This document shows positions 1 to 11,477 of a stretch of DNA of 64,000 nt, one piece after another. The notes beneath the pieces were generated by a model. That model saw nothing but the letters and a program-made list of their open reading frames with translations, did no database searches and was not told the DNA's origin. The DNA comes from Rurimicrobium sp040387755. GTDB taxonomy: Bacteria; Bacteroidota; Bacteroidia; Chitinophagales; Chitinophagaceae. The position numbers were made by a program, and so were the translations under genes. The stretch lies in contig JAZKDB010000003.1 of the NCBI GenBank assembly GCA_040387755.1, positions 1 to 64,000 on the forward strand. Direction: 5' to 3'. Each line of letters opens with the position of its first letter. Within the stretch, counting starts at the first letter, position 1.

Positions 1-2086
<2,086 letters not shown>

Positions 2087-2155
2087 TATTTTATTACGAT
2101 AATTTGCTGACCCAATATGTTTTAAGTTATTCGTCTGCGAGCAGACAAAGAGCTT

Positions 2156-2266
<111 letters not shown>

Positions 2267-2270
2267 TTAT

Positions 2271-2515
2271 TTTAAAAGTCCAATCGTAAGATTGGACTTT
2301 TTTTGTTTTAATCCTGTCTTGTGATACCGATGATACTTATTTTAAAACCCTTGCCATAACGACAAGGGTTTTTGTTTTAATCCTGTCTTGGGACACCAGT
2401 GATATTTATTTTAAAAGTCCAATCGAAAGATTGGGACTTTTTTGTTTTAGTCCTGTCTTGTGATACCGATGGTATTTATTTGAAGACCCTTGCCATAACG
2501 ACAAGGTTTTTTTAT
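2271..2515 (+). repeat. 139-bp tandem duplication carrying four terminator hairpins
   Basis: Two degenerate tandem copies with a period of 139 bp: G2278 pairs with G2417 and C2348 with C2487. Each copy holds two hairpins with T-tails. The first is AAGTCCAATC/GATTGGACTT (2274-2305 and 2413-2443). The second is ACCCTTG/CAAGGGT with loop CCATAACGA (2344-2376 and 2485-2514). Both copies share the linker TCCTGTCTTG. The result is a series of four terminators behind the rRNA operon. An open frame at 2399-2620 that crosses it has no protein character. Confidence 0.85.
2274..2305 (+). terminator. Intrinsic terminator of the rRNA operon (hairpin 1)
   Basis: A stem AAAGTCCAATC / GATTGGACTTT with a GTAA loop is followed by a T-run, 10 bp after the 5S rRNA. 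It is the first of four hairpins. Confidence 0.9.
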
Positions 2516-2519
2516 AAAT

Positions 2520-2848
2520 TATTCTACAGAAGTAAGGAATATTGCGAAATATACCACTATTATCATTTTGTCTGTGGACAAACTAACAATTGGCTCCAGC
2601 CAAATAAAAGTGTTTTCTAATCCGTCAAATAGCCGAGTGAATGTAGAAATTACTCCTGAGAGGGATAGACATTTTCAAATTTTATTGCAGACTATTGAAG
2701 GACTGGTTATTGAAAAAGAATATTAGAAAGCAGTCCTGGTCAGGATAATATTTCGTTTGAAGTTGAGAGCTTGCCTTCAGGCACTTATTTAATAGCCATA
2801 ACTGATGGGGTAAACAGCCAATACTCAAAAATTGTAGTCACTCATTGA
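2520..2848 (+). pseudogene. Decayed 3' end of a T9SS cargo gene (type A sorting domain remnant)
   Basis: One frame reads a typical linker and the start of a sorting domain, including IKVFSNPSNSRVNVEITPE, then hits TAG at 2724. A second frame continues with the end of the domain, including SLPSGTYLIAITDGVN and a final SKIVVTH, then TGA at 2846-2848. NPS near the start and LPSGTYLI near the end are hallmarks of T9SS type A C-terminal domains. The two halves lie in different frames, so at least one frameshift or small deletion has occurred. No start codon or upstream body remains: the open part begins right after the terminator array. This is probably the last fragment of a cargo protein whose upstream part was removed during rearrangement next to the rRNA operon. 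Confidence 0.7.
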
Positions 2849-2892
2849 TATTTTATTCTGATAATTCTCTCATACGAAAACCTAAAATAAAA

Positions 2893-2938
2893 TACAAATG
2901 GCGGAGCTACAATTGTCGTTCAGCCATTTGTGTTTTTG
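2893..2938 (+). terminator. Probable terminator of the decayed cargo gene
   Basis: ACAAATGGC (2894-2902) pairs with GCCATTTGT (2923-2931), with a loop of about 20 nt, followed by GTTTTT. It lies 45 bp after the stop of the remnant. Nothing further is recognised from 2939 to 3174. Confidence 0.5.
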
Positions 2939-3174
2939 GAGTTGAAGTAGTTGCCGTATTTTGATGTGATACAATTCAGTTCTATAAACTTTGTGACTTT
3001 AAATAGACGGTCTGTCGTATCTTCAATAACATCAGGTTGATTTGATTCATCAATTCTTAAATAGCAGTAATTGGTGATTAGTGAAATGTTGCAATAAAAG
3101 CGGCGAATAGTATAACATTGCCGGTTATGTTTTATTGTAATATGCATACAATTTGATGTCGGAATAACTTATAA

Positions 3175-6100
3175 ATGCGTAAACTTTTTAAAATCATTAA
3201 ATACCTGATTGGGAGCATCCTGTTGTTGCTCGCAATTGCAGTATTATTTCTGATTAGTCCTCCCGGCAAAAGGTTTGTCCGCAATAAGGCTTTGGTTTTT
3301 CTCAGAGGGAAGCTAAAAACCGAAGTACAGATAGGTTCTGTTGAGTACACTTTTCCCAAGATGATCGGGTTAAAGAATGTGTTGTTTAAAGATCAGCAAC
3401 ATGATACCTTATTGTCGCTTGAGGTACTCAGGGTGGATATTGATTTACTTAAATTGCTGAATAATAGGGTATCCGTTAATCAACTTATTCTGACTAATGC
3501 CTATGCTAATATTCATCGTAACCGCATAGATTCTGACTTTAATTTTTCCTATATCATCCAAGCATTTGCCTCAAAAGATACTGTCAAAAAGACCAAAGAC
3601 ACTTCAGCTTCCCCTTTTGTGTTTGATGTGGGCAAAGTAAGGCTGGAAAACATACGCTTTACATTTAATGATGAACGTGGCGGCATTCAACTGGCTGTTG
3701 GATTTAAGGGATTGAAGATTAAAATGAAAGAATTGGATCCCACCAAAATGATATTCCGGTTTAAGAGTATAGCTCTTGAGGGATTTAGCTCTTCGCTTAT
3801 ACAGGACTTTTCTTTGTTGGTCAGCAATGATACTTCAGCGCCGAAACCAATATCTATAGCCGCAGATGAGATTGACTTGAAGGAGATTGACTTTAAGTAT
3901 GCCAGTAAGCTTACTCAGTTTTTGTTTGACATAAAATTGAGACATTTATTGGTGCATCCTCAGAAGCTGGATCTGACAAAGCAAATTATTACGCTGAATG
4001 ATTTGTTGCTGGATACAACCGATGCAAAAATTACAATAGGAAAGCAATCTATAGTTCCGGAGAAAGCAGAAGAGATAGTAGATTCAATTGACCAGCAAAA
4101 CTGGACTATTGCTGTTGGAAAGATAAGTCTTGGACAGGTTAATTTTATAATGGACAATTTTAATTATCCTTTGATAAAGGAAGCTGTTGATTATAATCAC
4201 CTGAATATTACCTCTTTGGATTTTGAAGCTAAAAAAGTGGCCTATTCAGCAGAAAGCATTAGTGGGGATGTTCAAAAATTGTCACTCTCAGAAAGAAGTG
4301 GCTTATCGCTAAAGGAACTACGTACTAAATTTTATTATAGTGATAACGGGGCTTACTTAAGAAATCTATATTTAAGAACCTCTAATTCTGTTCTTCAGGA
4401 TAATCTTGAAATCAGTTATCCTTCAATAGCCTCTTTGAAGGATAGTATTCAGCAATTACGAGTAAAAGTAAATCTGGATAAAACGGTTGTGGGTATCAAA
4501 GATGTTCTGCTTTTTGCTCCTCAATTACGCATTCAGGAGATGTTCCGAAAAAATGCCGAAGCCCTCGTGGAAATGGATGCACATTTCGTGGGAAGTTTGG
4601 ATAGTTTAAATGTACAACGTATCCACTTACGGGCATTTAGCCAAACCGAAATTGACCTTAAAGGAACGCTTCTCGGCTTGCCGGACACTAATAAGATAAA
4701 GTATGATTTTACCATAAATAAACTAGTTTCTTCACGTAATGATTTAATCCCTTTTCTGCCTCTTTCTTTGCAGGAAAAAATCCGTATTCCGGATGCATTT
4801 AGTATAGCAGGGATGCTTAAGGGAACTTTAATAGAATATCAACCAAACTTACAGATCCAATCAAGCGATGGAAACGCACAGATAAAAGGCTTTTTACAAA
4901 TGTCTAATGGGAAAGGGCGTGAGAAATATGATTTAGCTATCAGCACCCAAAAGTTAAATATTGGCCGGATTATAAAAAAAGACACTTTGCTGGGGCCGAT
5001 TACCGCGCAACTCAAAGTAAAAGGTTCAAGTTTTGATTTGGATAAAATGACTGCAGATATCAACGGTTCTGTAGAATCTGCATTATTAAAAGGGTATGCA
5101 TACAGAGACATTTTTTTTGATGGGAAAATGGATCTGAAACAAGGAGATTTGAATCTGGTGTCAAAAGACCCTAATGCCGAATTGCGTTTAATTGCACATG
5201 CCGATTTGCGACAAAAAAAGCCTTCTTTTTGGGCGGACCTTGTCCTAGAGAATATTGATTTTATGGCGTTGAAATTATCCGAGAAGGAGATGCGTATTAA
5301 GACAGTGCTTCGCGCTGATATTCTGGATTTGAATCCTGATTACCCTGATGGATTGATTACTGCAAAAAAATCAATTGTTTCTACTGCTGCAAAGCAATAT
5401 ACACTGGATAGTATATCTATATCATCAAAGCCGCGGGCAGACAGTGGACAGATGATGGTACTCGATGCAGATTTTATACAGGCAACAATGAGTGGCAGAA
5501 TTCCCCTTACTCAAATTCCTGCTGCTGTTCAAGAGCATATCAATCGACATTATAAACTGGCAGCAATATTGGACAGTACAAAGAAGACAAAGGAGCCAAT
5601 AGCTTTTTCAGACACAATTAAACCCATAGAACAGCGCTACAATCTTAATTTGCTTGCAAGTGTTCACAAAAGTCCTTTTCTCGAAACACTTCTTCCAGAG
5701 TTGAATGGATTGGATACAATAAAGTTAAAGGCATCCGTGGATGAAAGTACCCTTGACCTGAAAATTGATGCGCCGCAAGTAAATTATGGCACACAAACAG
5801 TTCAGGGTTTTAGTCTTGTTGTTTTGGAGCGGGATTCGGGATTGAATTATAATGCAATTGTGCACAAATATCAACAAGGTAAAATACAATTAAATCAGGC
5901 TAGCATTGAAGGGGTTGTTGACGCAAATCTCATTACAGCTAATGTGCAATCTGAGGACGAAAAGGGCAAAAAAAGATTTGAAATCGGAGCTTCTTTGCAG
6001 AAGGAAAACGAACAGCAGGTGCTATCGTTGAGGGAAGGCCTTATGCTCAATTATACTAACTGGACAGTTGCTCAACCCAATAAGATAGTTTTTGCTTCGC

Positions 6101-8229
6101 AAGGCTTTTATGTTCAAAACCTGAACCTTTCGGGAAATGAGGCTACTATTAATGTGAACAGTAAAGAGCCAGTGCTTAATACGCCCATAACAGCAACAAT
6201 AAAGAATTTCCTGATTTCAGATATTATGCAAATGATATCCGGCGATACTCTTTTTGCCAATGGTGTATTATCTGGTACAGCTGAAGTAAAACAAACAAAG
6301 ACTTCTGTTTTAGTGGATGCAGATTTTACGATTTCTGATTTCTCAATGCAAAATGACACTATTGGTAATATTACACTTAAGGCCACAAATGCGAATAATC
6401 AAACAATCAAAGCAGAATTAAACATCAATGGTCAGGGAAACGACGTTTTGGTAAAAGGCGATTATTATACCGTAGTTCAGGATGGGAACAATTTTAATTT
6501 TGATGTTTTCCTGAAGGCTCTTAATCTGAAAACATTTGAGGGTCTTGCTCAAAATCAGATTCGAAACAGCAGTGGTTTTTTAAGAGGGACATTAAATGTG
6601 AAAGGTACAGTTGATGCCCCAAAAGTTACAGGTAGTATTAGCACAGATAATTTGCGAACGAGAGTTGCGCAGTTAAATGCCGAGTTTAAAATGCCACAGG
6701 AAAAAGTCATACTCGATGAATCCGGAATACATTTTAAACAATTCAAAATTTTGGATAGTAGTGGACAGGCTGCTACAATTGATGGAGATATATTAACGAA
6801 GAACTATAGGGACATAAAACTAGACCTCAATGTCAATGCAAAGAACTGGCGTGCGATGAGTTCTGCAAAATCTGATAATAAACTGTTTTTTGGCGATTTA
6901 CTCTTGACAACGAAACTTTCGGTAAACGGAAATTTGCGCAAACCGGATATTAATGGTAGCCTCAATATTTTGAAAGGAACAAAACTTACTCTTGTGCTAC
7001 CTGACAGAGGTGTAGAGCTTGAAGATCAATCAGGGGTTGTAGTTTTCGTAGATAAAAATTCAAAGGACACGAATAAAACTCAAGTGCTAAATGATACACT
7101 AACTATAGCTAAAATTGCACCGGGCTCAGAAGTAAATGTAAATATTACTACAGCAGAAGAGGCAGAGTTTAACGTTATTATTGACCAGTCAACGGGAGAT
7201 TTTCTCAGTGTAAGAGGAAAAGCGGCGTTAAATACTGCTATCGACCCTGGTGGTAGCTTTACACTTAACGGACTGTATGAGTTGAGTGACGGAAGTTACG
7301 AATTGAACTATAATTTAATCAAGCGAAAGTTCAAAATAAGAAAAGGAAGTACTATTGTTTTTGCTGGCGATCCTTTGCTGGCGGAGATGAATGTGACTGC
7401 TGTTTATCAGGCCAATGTTGCACCCTATGATTTAGTGGAGCGTCAGGTGCCTGATGCGGCACAACTGGTTTATTATAGGCAGGCACTTCCCTTTAATGTA
7501 AAGCTAATGATGAATGGGCCATTAATGTTGCCACAGCTTTCCTTTGATATTGAACTACCTGAAAATAATACCTATCGCATCTCTTCAGAAGCTGTACAGT
7601 TGGTTCAGGCAAAACTCAGTCAATTACGGACAGATACTTCAGAATTGAATAAGCAGGTTTTTGCTTTACTTATTTTGAAACGCTTTATTACAGACGATCC
7701 ATTCTCTTCGGGGGCAGGAACCAGCACTTCATTTACTGCAAAGCAGAGTGTAAGCAGATTTTTGGGAGAGCAATTAAATCAAGTAGCCAATCAACTGATC
7801 AGAGGTTTTGATTTATCAGTAGATTTAAGTTCAACAGAGGATTATACAACAGGAGAAAGAAGGGAACGAACAGACCTGAGTGTTGCTGCGTCTAAAAGGT
7901 TGTTTAACGACAGGTTAAAAGTAACGATTGGTAATAACTTTGAACTTGAAGGACCGCAATCCGGAAACAATGAAAACAGCTCTGTTATTCCCGGAAATCT
8001 GGCTGTTGATTATAATTTGTCTGCAGATGGAAGGTATATGCTACGCGCGTACCGGCAAAATGAGGATCAGGGTGTGATACAGGGATTTGTTACGAAAACA
8101 GGTTTGAATTTTATTGTGAGCTATGATTACAATAAATTCAGAAATCTGTTTTTGAGTAAAAGAGCAAAGGAGCAAAGAAGGAATCAAAGACAAGCGCAAA
8201 AGCAATCAAACAATGAAGTACAGAAGTAG
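3175..8229 (+). CDS. tamB: TamB-like translocation and assembly module protein (DUF490 family)
   Basis: This is a 1684-residue inner-membrane-anchored envelope protein. Residues 8-28 form a single transmembrane segment. A very long beta-rich body follows, in the style of AsmA/TamB bridge proteins (low complexity, alternating hydrophobic residues, no catalytic motifs). The C-terminal quarter, with GSFTLNGLYELSDGSYELNY near residue 1360, matches the DUF490/TamB domain. Family members span the periplasm and work with an Omp85 partner in outer-membrane protein assembly or lipid transport. The stop overlaps the start of the next gene by 17 bp; that gene encodes the Omp85 partner, so the two are translationally coupled. 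The length is greater than that of E. coli TamB (about 1260) but usual for Bacteroidota. ATG at 3175 is used. Confidence 0.92.
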   Translation: MRKLFKIIKYLIGSILLLLAIAVLFLISPPGKRFVRNKALVFLRGKLKTEVQIGSVEYTFPKMIGLKNVLFKDQQHDTLLSLEVLRVDIDLLKLLNNRVSVNQLILTNAYANIHRNRIDSDFNFSYIIQAFASKDTVKKTKDTSASPFVFDVGKVRLENIRFTFNDERGGIQLAVGFKGLKIKMKELDPTKMIFRFKSIALEGFSSSLIQDFSLLVSNDTSAPKPISIAADEIDLKEIDFKYASKLTQFLFDIKLRHLLVHPQKLDLTKQIITLNDLLLDTTDAKITIGKQSIVPEKAEEIVDSIDQQNWTIAVGKISLGQVNFIMDNFNYPLIKEAVDYNHLNITSLDFEAKKVAYSAESISGDVQKLSLSERSGLSLKELRTKFYYSDNGAYLRNLYLRTSNSVLQDNLEISYPSIASLKDSIQQLRVKVNLDKTVVGIKDVLLFAPQLRIQEMFRKNAEALVEMDAHFVGSLDSLNVQRIHLRAFSQTEIDLKGTLLGLPDTNKIKYDFTINKLVSSRNDLIPFLPLSLQEKIRIPDAFSIAGMLKGTLIEYQPNLQIQSSDGNAQIKGFLQMSNGKGREKYDLAISTQKLNIGRIIKKDTLLGPITAQLKVKGSSFDLDKMTADINGSVESALLKGYAYRDIFFDGKMDLKQGDLNLVSKDPNAELRLIAHADLRQKKPSFWADLVLENIDFMALKLSEKEMRIKTVLRADILDLNPDYPDGLITAKKSIVSTAAKQYTLDSISISSKPRADSGQMMVLDADFIQATMSGRIPLTQIPAAVQEHINRHYKLAAILDSTKKTKEPIAFSDTIKPIEQRYNLNLLASVHKSPFLETLLPELNGLDTIKLKASVDESTLDLKIDAPQVNYGTQTVQGFSLVVLERDSGLNYNAIVHKYQQGKIQLNQASIEGVVDANLITANVQSEDEKGKKRFEIGASLQKENEQQVLSLREGLMLNYTNWTVAQPNKIVFASQGFYVQNLNLSGNEATINVNSKEPVLNTPITATIKNFLISDIMQMISGDTLFANGVLSGTAEVKQTKTSVLVDADFTISDFSMQNDTIGNITLKATNANNQTIKAELNINGQGNDVLVKGDYYTVVQDGNNFNFDVFLKALNLKTFEGLAQNQIRNSSGFLRGTLNVKGTVDAPKVTGSISTDNLRTRVAQLNAEFKMPQEKVILDESGIHFKQFKILDSSGQAATIDGDILTKNYRDIKLDLNVNAKNWRAMSSAKSDNKLFFGDLLLTTKLSVNGNLRKPDINGSLNILKGTKLTLVLPDRGVELEDQSGVVVFVDKNSKDTNKTQVLNDTLTIAKIAPGSEVNVNITTAEEAEFNVIIDQSTGDFLSVRGKAALNTAIDPGGSFTLNGLYELSDGSYELNYNLIKRKFKIRKGSTIVFAGDPLLAEMNVTAVYQANVAPYDLVERQVPDAAQLVYYRQALPFNVKLMMNGPLMLPQLSFDIELPENNTYRISSEAVQLVQAKLSQLRTDTSELNKQVFALLILKRFITDDPFSSGAGTSTSFTAKQSVSRFLGEQLNQVANQLIRGFDLSVDLSSTEDYTTGERRERTDLSVAASKRLFNDRLKVTIGNNFELEGPQSGNNENSSVIPGNLAVDYNLSADGRYMLRAYRQNEDQGVIQGFVTKTGLNFIVSYDYNKFRNLFLSKRAKEQRRNQRQAQKQSNNEVQK

Positions 8230-10504
8230 AGCGATTCATGTATCATTTATCATTTTACTGTTACTGCTGTTGTCGGCCTGTAGCAATACAAAGAACATTG
8301 CTCAAAATGATTCATTGTATCTGGGTAGTGTCGTAAAAATAACAGACAAATCTGCAACAGTTAAAGAGCGTAAATTTTTGCGCAAAGAGCTGAATAGTGC
8401 AATAAGACCTTTGCCCAATAAAAAAATACTGGGGATGCGTGTAAAATTACGCCTCTATAATTTTGCTGGTGTGCCCAAAAAGCCCAAAGGATTTAAAAAC
8501 TGGTTACGTAATAAAGTAGGAGAGGTGCCTGTATTGACCAGTAGTTTTGATCTTTCTGCAAATGAGAAACTGCTCCACAATGCTTTACAGAATCGGGGTT
8601 ATTTTTTTAATACAGTAGTGGGGAGGGTAGATGTAAAAAACAAAAAGGCAAAATCGCATTTTGAAATCACAACAAACTATCAATACAAAATAAATCAAAC
8701 AGAATTTCTGATTGATACCTTATCGCAGATTGCCAAGGATATTAATGCAACTGCAGGGCAGACTTTATTAAAACCAGGAGCTCCGTTTAATCTGGATTTA
8801 ATCAAAGGAGAGCGTTTGAGAATCGAAAAAGTACTGAAGGAGCAGGGTTATTATTATTTTAAGCCCGACTATCTCTTTATAAAAGCAGATACTACTGTAG
8901 GCAATCATTTAGTGGATATGAAAATGCAACTGAAGCATGACTCAATTCCCGAAGCTGCGTATAGAGTATATCGGATTAATGATATTTACGTTTATACTAA
9001 TTATCAGCTTAACAAGGCAAGTACAGACACTTCTCATGCAGATGCCGTAAAATACGAAGGCTACTATATTATAGATAAGAGAAAAAAATACCGTCCATTT
9101 TTATTTGGTAATATGCTGATGTTTCATTCCGGCGAGAAGTACAATCGTACAGACCAAAATACATCTGTAAGTAGGTTAATCAGCCTGAACACCTTTAAGT
9201 TTGTTAAGAACAGGTTTCAACCGGTAGGAGATACTTTATTGGATGTGTATTATTATCTGAGTCCCTTTCCAAAGAAATCAATCCGATTTGAGATTGGGGC
9301 CAATACACAGAATGACAGTCGTGCAGGATCTCAGTTAAGTGTTAGTTGGCGCAACAGAAATACCTTCAGAGCAGCAGAAGAATTTATGATAAAGCTAAAT
9401 GGAGGTTTCGAAACTCAGTATACAGGAATTGCACAACAGCCCAGTATTTATACACTCGGCGGGCAGGTGGGCTTGTCTTTTCCTTATTTTGTCGTGCCTT
9501 TTTTTAATGTGCCTTCCAATTCCAGTGCAGTTCCCCGGACAATACTAAAGGCCAACTATAATTACGAATCGCAGCTTGGATTGTTACGGATTAATTCCTA
9601 CAAATTGTCTTTCGGTTATAATTGGAAGGAAACTCCGCGTAAAGAACATCAGCTGTATCCATTTAATATTAATTATGTAAAGACGGATTCCTTTACCAAT
9701 ATCTCATCTTCGGCCACTTATGCAAATCTCTTGTTTAACGGCCTGATTATTGGCCCGACTTACGAGTATACGTTTAACTCTCAAATTGGCTCATCCAGCC
9801 CTGATAATTATTATTTTGATGGCCTTGCAGACTTTTCGGGAATTATCATTGGGGCTGCTCAAGGTGCAGATTATCGTAATAACCCACAGGAGATACTGGG
9901 TCAGACCTACGCACAGTATGCTAAATTTCAAACAGACTTTCGGTATTATCATCGGTTTTCTAACAATAATACATGGGCAAACAGAATCTTAGTTGGCGCA
10001 GGAATACCTTACGGTAATTCATCGCAATTGCCCAATATCAAACAGTTTTTTAGCGGGGGCAACAGTAGCCTCAGAGGCTTTCGCTCAAGGTTGGTAGGCC
10101 CTGGTACATTTAATGAAAAATATTTGCGCGGAACGACAGACTATATACAAGCTTTAGGAGACCTTAAGCTGGAAATCAATACAGAATTGAGGGTGGATGT
10201 ATACCGGTTTTTCAAAATGGGCTTTTTTGCCGAGGCAGGAAATATCTGGCTTTATAATGATAATGCATCTTTTCCGGGCGGAAAATTCAGCAAGTCTTTT
10301 CTCAAAGAGCTGGCCGGAGACATGGGCTTGGGTTTGCGTTTTGATTTCAAAATACTATTACTTCGCCTTGACATGGCCATCCCTGTCCGTGTGCCATGGT
10401 TGCCTGAAGGAAACAGGTGGGTCTTTAATAAAATTGATTTTAACTCGCCCGAATGGCGAAGTGATAATCTGATTTTTAACCTTGCAATCGGTTATCCGTT
10501 TTAA
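8213..10504 (+). CDS. tamL: TamL-type BamA/TamA family outer-membrane lipoprotein
   Basis: This is a 763-residue Omp85 superfamily protein. A lipoprotein signal ends in the lipobox LLSAC, with Cys23 as the predicted lipidation site. A lipid anchor is the feature that separates Bacteroidota TamL from proteobacterial TamA. Residues about 35-330 have POTRA character. The 16-strand barrel occupies roughly residues 370-763. The conserved loop-6 motif appears as SSLRGFRSR near residue 618, and the protein ends in a C-terminal Phe (AIGYPF), as expected for a barrel signal. It follows tamB with a 17-bp overlap. The 3' end overlaps the convergent DCC gene by 4 bp, with no terminator between them. Confidence 0.92.
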   Translation: MKYRSRAIHVSFIILLLLLLSACSNTKNIAQNDSLYLGSVVKITDKSATVKERKFLRKELNSAIRPLPNKKILGMRVKLRLYNFAGVPKKPKGFKNWLRNKVGEVPVLTSSFDLSANEKLLHNALQNRGYFFNTVVGRVDVKNKKAKSHFEITTNYQYKINQTEFLIDTLSQIAKDINATAGQTLLKPGAPFNLDLIKGERLRIEKVLKEQGYYYFKPDYLFIKADTTVGNHLVDMKMQLKHDSIPEAAYRVYRINDIYVYTNYQLNKASTDTSHADAVKYEGYYIIDKRKKYRPFLFGNMLMFHSGEKYNRTDQNTSVSRLISLNTFKFVKNRFQPVGDTLLDVYYYLSPFPKKSIRFEIGANTQNDSRAGSQLSVSWRNRNTFRAAEEFMIKLNGGFETQYTGIAQQPSIYTLGGQVGLSFPYFVVPFFNVPSNSSAVPRTILKANYNYESQLGLLRINSYKLSFGYNWKETPRKEHQLYPFNINYVKTDSFTNISSSATYANLLFNGLIIGPTYEYTFNSQIGSSSPDNYYFDGLADFSGIIIGAAQGADYRNNPQEILGQTYAQYAKFQTDFRYYHRFSNNNTWANRILVGAGIPYGNSSQLPNIKQFFSGGNSSLRGFRSRLVGPGTFNEKYLRGTTDYIQALGDLKLEINTELRVDVYRFFKMGFFAEAGNIWLYNDNASFPGGKFSKSFLKELAGDMGLGLRFDFKILLLRLDMAIPVRVPWLPEGNRWVFNKIDFNSPEWRSDNLIFNLAIGYPF

Positions 10505-10908
10505 TCCAGAAATCTTTCTGTTAAGGACGGACTCGGAATCATGCAATTATCCTTTTTGCCAAACCAGCGATATCGTTTTTTTGCAATTAAATTGTATACA
10601 AAATCTCTGATAAATTGCGGCACCAGAATGAAGCTATATAGAAGTGACCATCTTCCGCCTATTAGCTTCAATACCTTTAATGCTGCTGTTGAACGGGTAT
10701 AATAATGACTTTCAGAAATCAACACGAAACTGTCGGTTTTGTCAGGGTCAAGATTTCCTTTTAGTAAAAGAGACTTGCCCACCTCTGATTGCAAAGAAGC
10801 AAACTTGAATTGTTTTTTTTTGTCGTTTCGGATAACAAATTGCACAGCGCTATTACACAAGTTACAAATGCCATCAAACAGTATTATATGGTTTGATTCG
10901 GACAGCAC
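10501..10908 (-). CDS. DCC-family thiol-disulfide oxidoreductase (DUF393)
   Basis: This is a 135-residue protein that opens with LFDGICNLCN, the DxxCxxC signature that names the DCC family (Cys15, Cys18). The rest, including FVIRNDKKKQFKFASLQS and the final SLTERFLD region, fits DUF393 throughout. These small thioredoxin-fold proteins are thought to be redox-active, but substrates are mostly unknown. It lies 3 bp downstream of the FMN reductase gene on the same strand, so the two are probably co-transcribed as a small redox operon with the beta-lactamase-like gene upstream. Confidence 0.88.
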   Translation of the reverse strand: MLSESNHIILFDGICNLCNSAVQFVIRNDKKKQFKFASLQSEVGKSLLLKGNLDPDKTDSFVLISESHYYTRSTAALKVLKLIGGRWSLLYSFILVPQFIRDFVYNLIAKKRYRWFGKKDNCMIPSPSLTERFLD

Positions 10909-10911
10909 TTT

Positions 10912-11466
10912 TTAGGAGTTCAGTTTTTCTGTATACCACAGAAGCTCAGAAACAAAGGCAGCTGCTCTTTTTTCTATGCTTTCTTTTTCCTGAATAGGGT
11001 TTCCCGTTTCGTCAAATGTGTTTTGTACAGTGGCAACGGGAAACATTGTTGGAACCATTGTTGCGCCAATTTTCCAAAGGGTAAATAACAGAGAAGTAAT
11101 GACCTGTGTTCCGGCAAATGCCCCTGAAGAAACCATAGAAATCGCTATTGGTTTTCGCTTCCATTCCTCATGCAGTAAATCAGTAACGTTTTTCAAGCTC
11201 GCAGGGTATCCGCCATTATATTCAGGGGTTACGATAATTATGGCATCAGCAGATTTTATTTTTGATGCAAAATCCAGAATGTTTTCGGATGGATTTTTTA
11301 AAAACTTCAATCGTTCTTCAAAAATCGGAAAGTTATAACTTGCGAGATCTATAATTGATACTTCTGCAAGCTGATTGGATTCGATGTATTGTTTAAAAAA
11401 TTTTGCTACACGGGGGCTATTGGCTCCTATGCGTACACTTGAAGAAATGATGGCTATATGTTTCAT
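10912..11466 (-). CDS. NAD(P)H-dependent FMN reductase family protein
   Basis: This is a flavodoxin-like reductase of about 184 residues. The N-terminal loop (IISSSVRIGANSPRVAKFF) binds the FMN phosphate. VTPEYNGGYPASLKN is the characteristic TPEYN(G)xxPxxLKN signature of NADPH-dependent FMN reductases and quinone or azo reductases. ATG at 11466 is chosen; the longer frame would need a TTG two codons upstream. The gene sits 11 bp downstream of the beta-lactamase-like gene and 3 bp upstream of the DCC gene. The cellular substrate cannot be told from sequence. Confidence 0.88.
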   Translation of the reverse strand: MKHIAIISSSVRIGANSPRVAKFFKQYIESNQLAEVSIIDLASYNFPIFEERLKFLKNPSENILDFASKIKSADAIIIVTPEYNGGYPASLKNVTDLLHEEWKRKPIAISMVSSGAFAGTQVITSLLFTLWKIGATMVPTMFPVATVQNTFDETGNPIQEKESIEKRAAAFVSELLWYTEKLNS

Positions 11467-11477
11467 AAACAATAATT

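Noticed and set aside
2399..2620. A 73-codon frame across the terminator array
   Set aside because: It spans hairpins and the start of the cargo-gene remnant in another frame and has no protein character.
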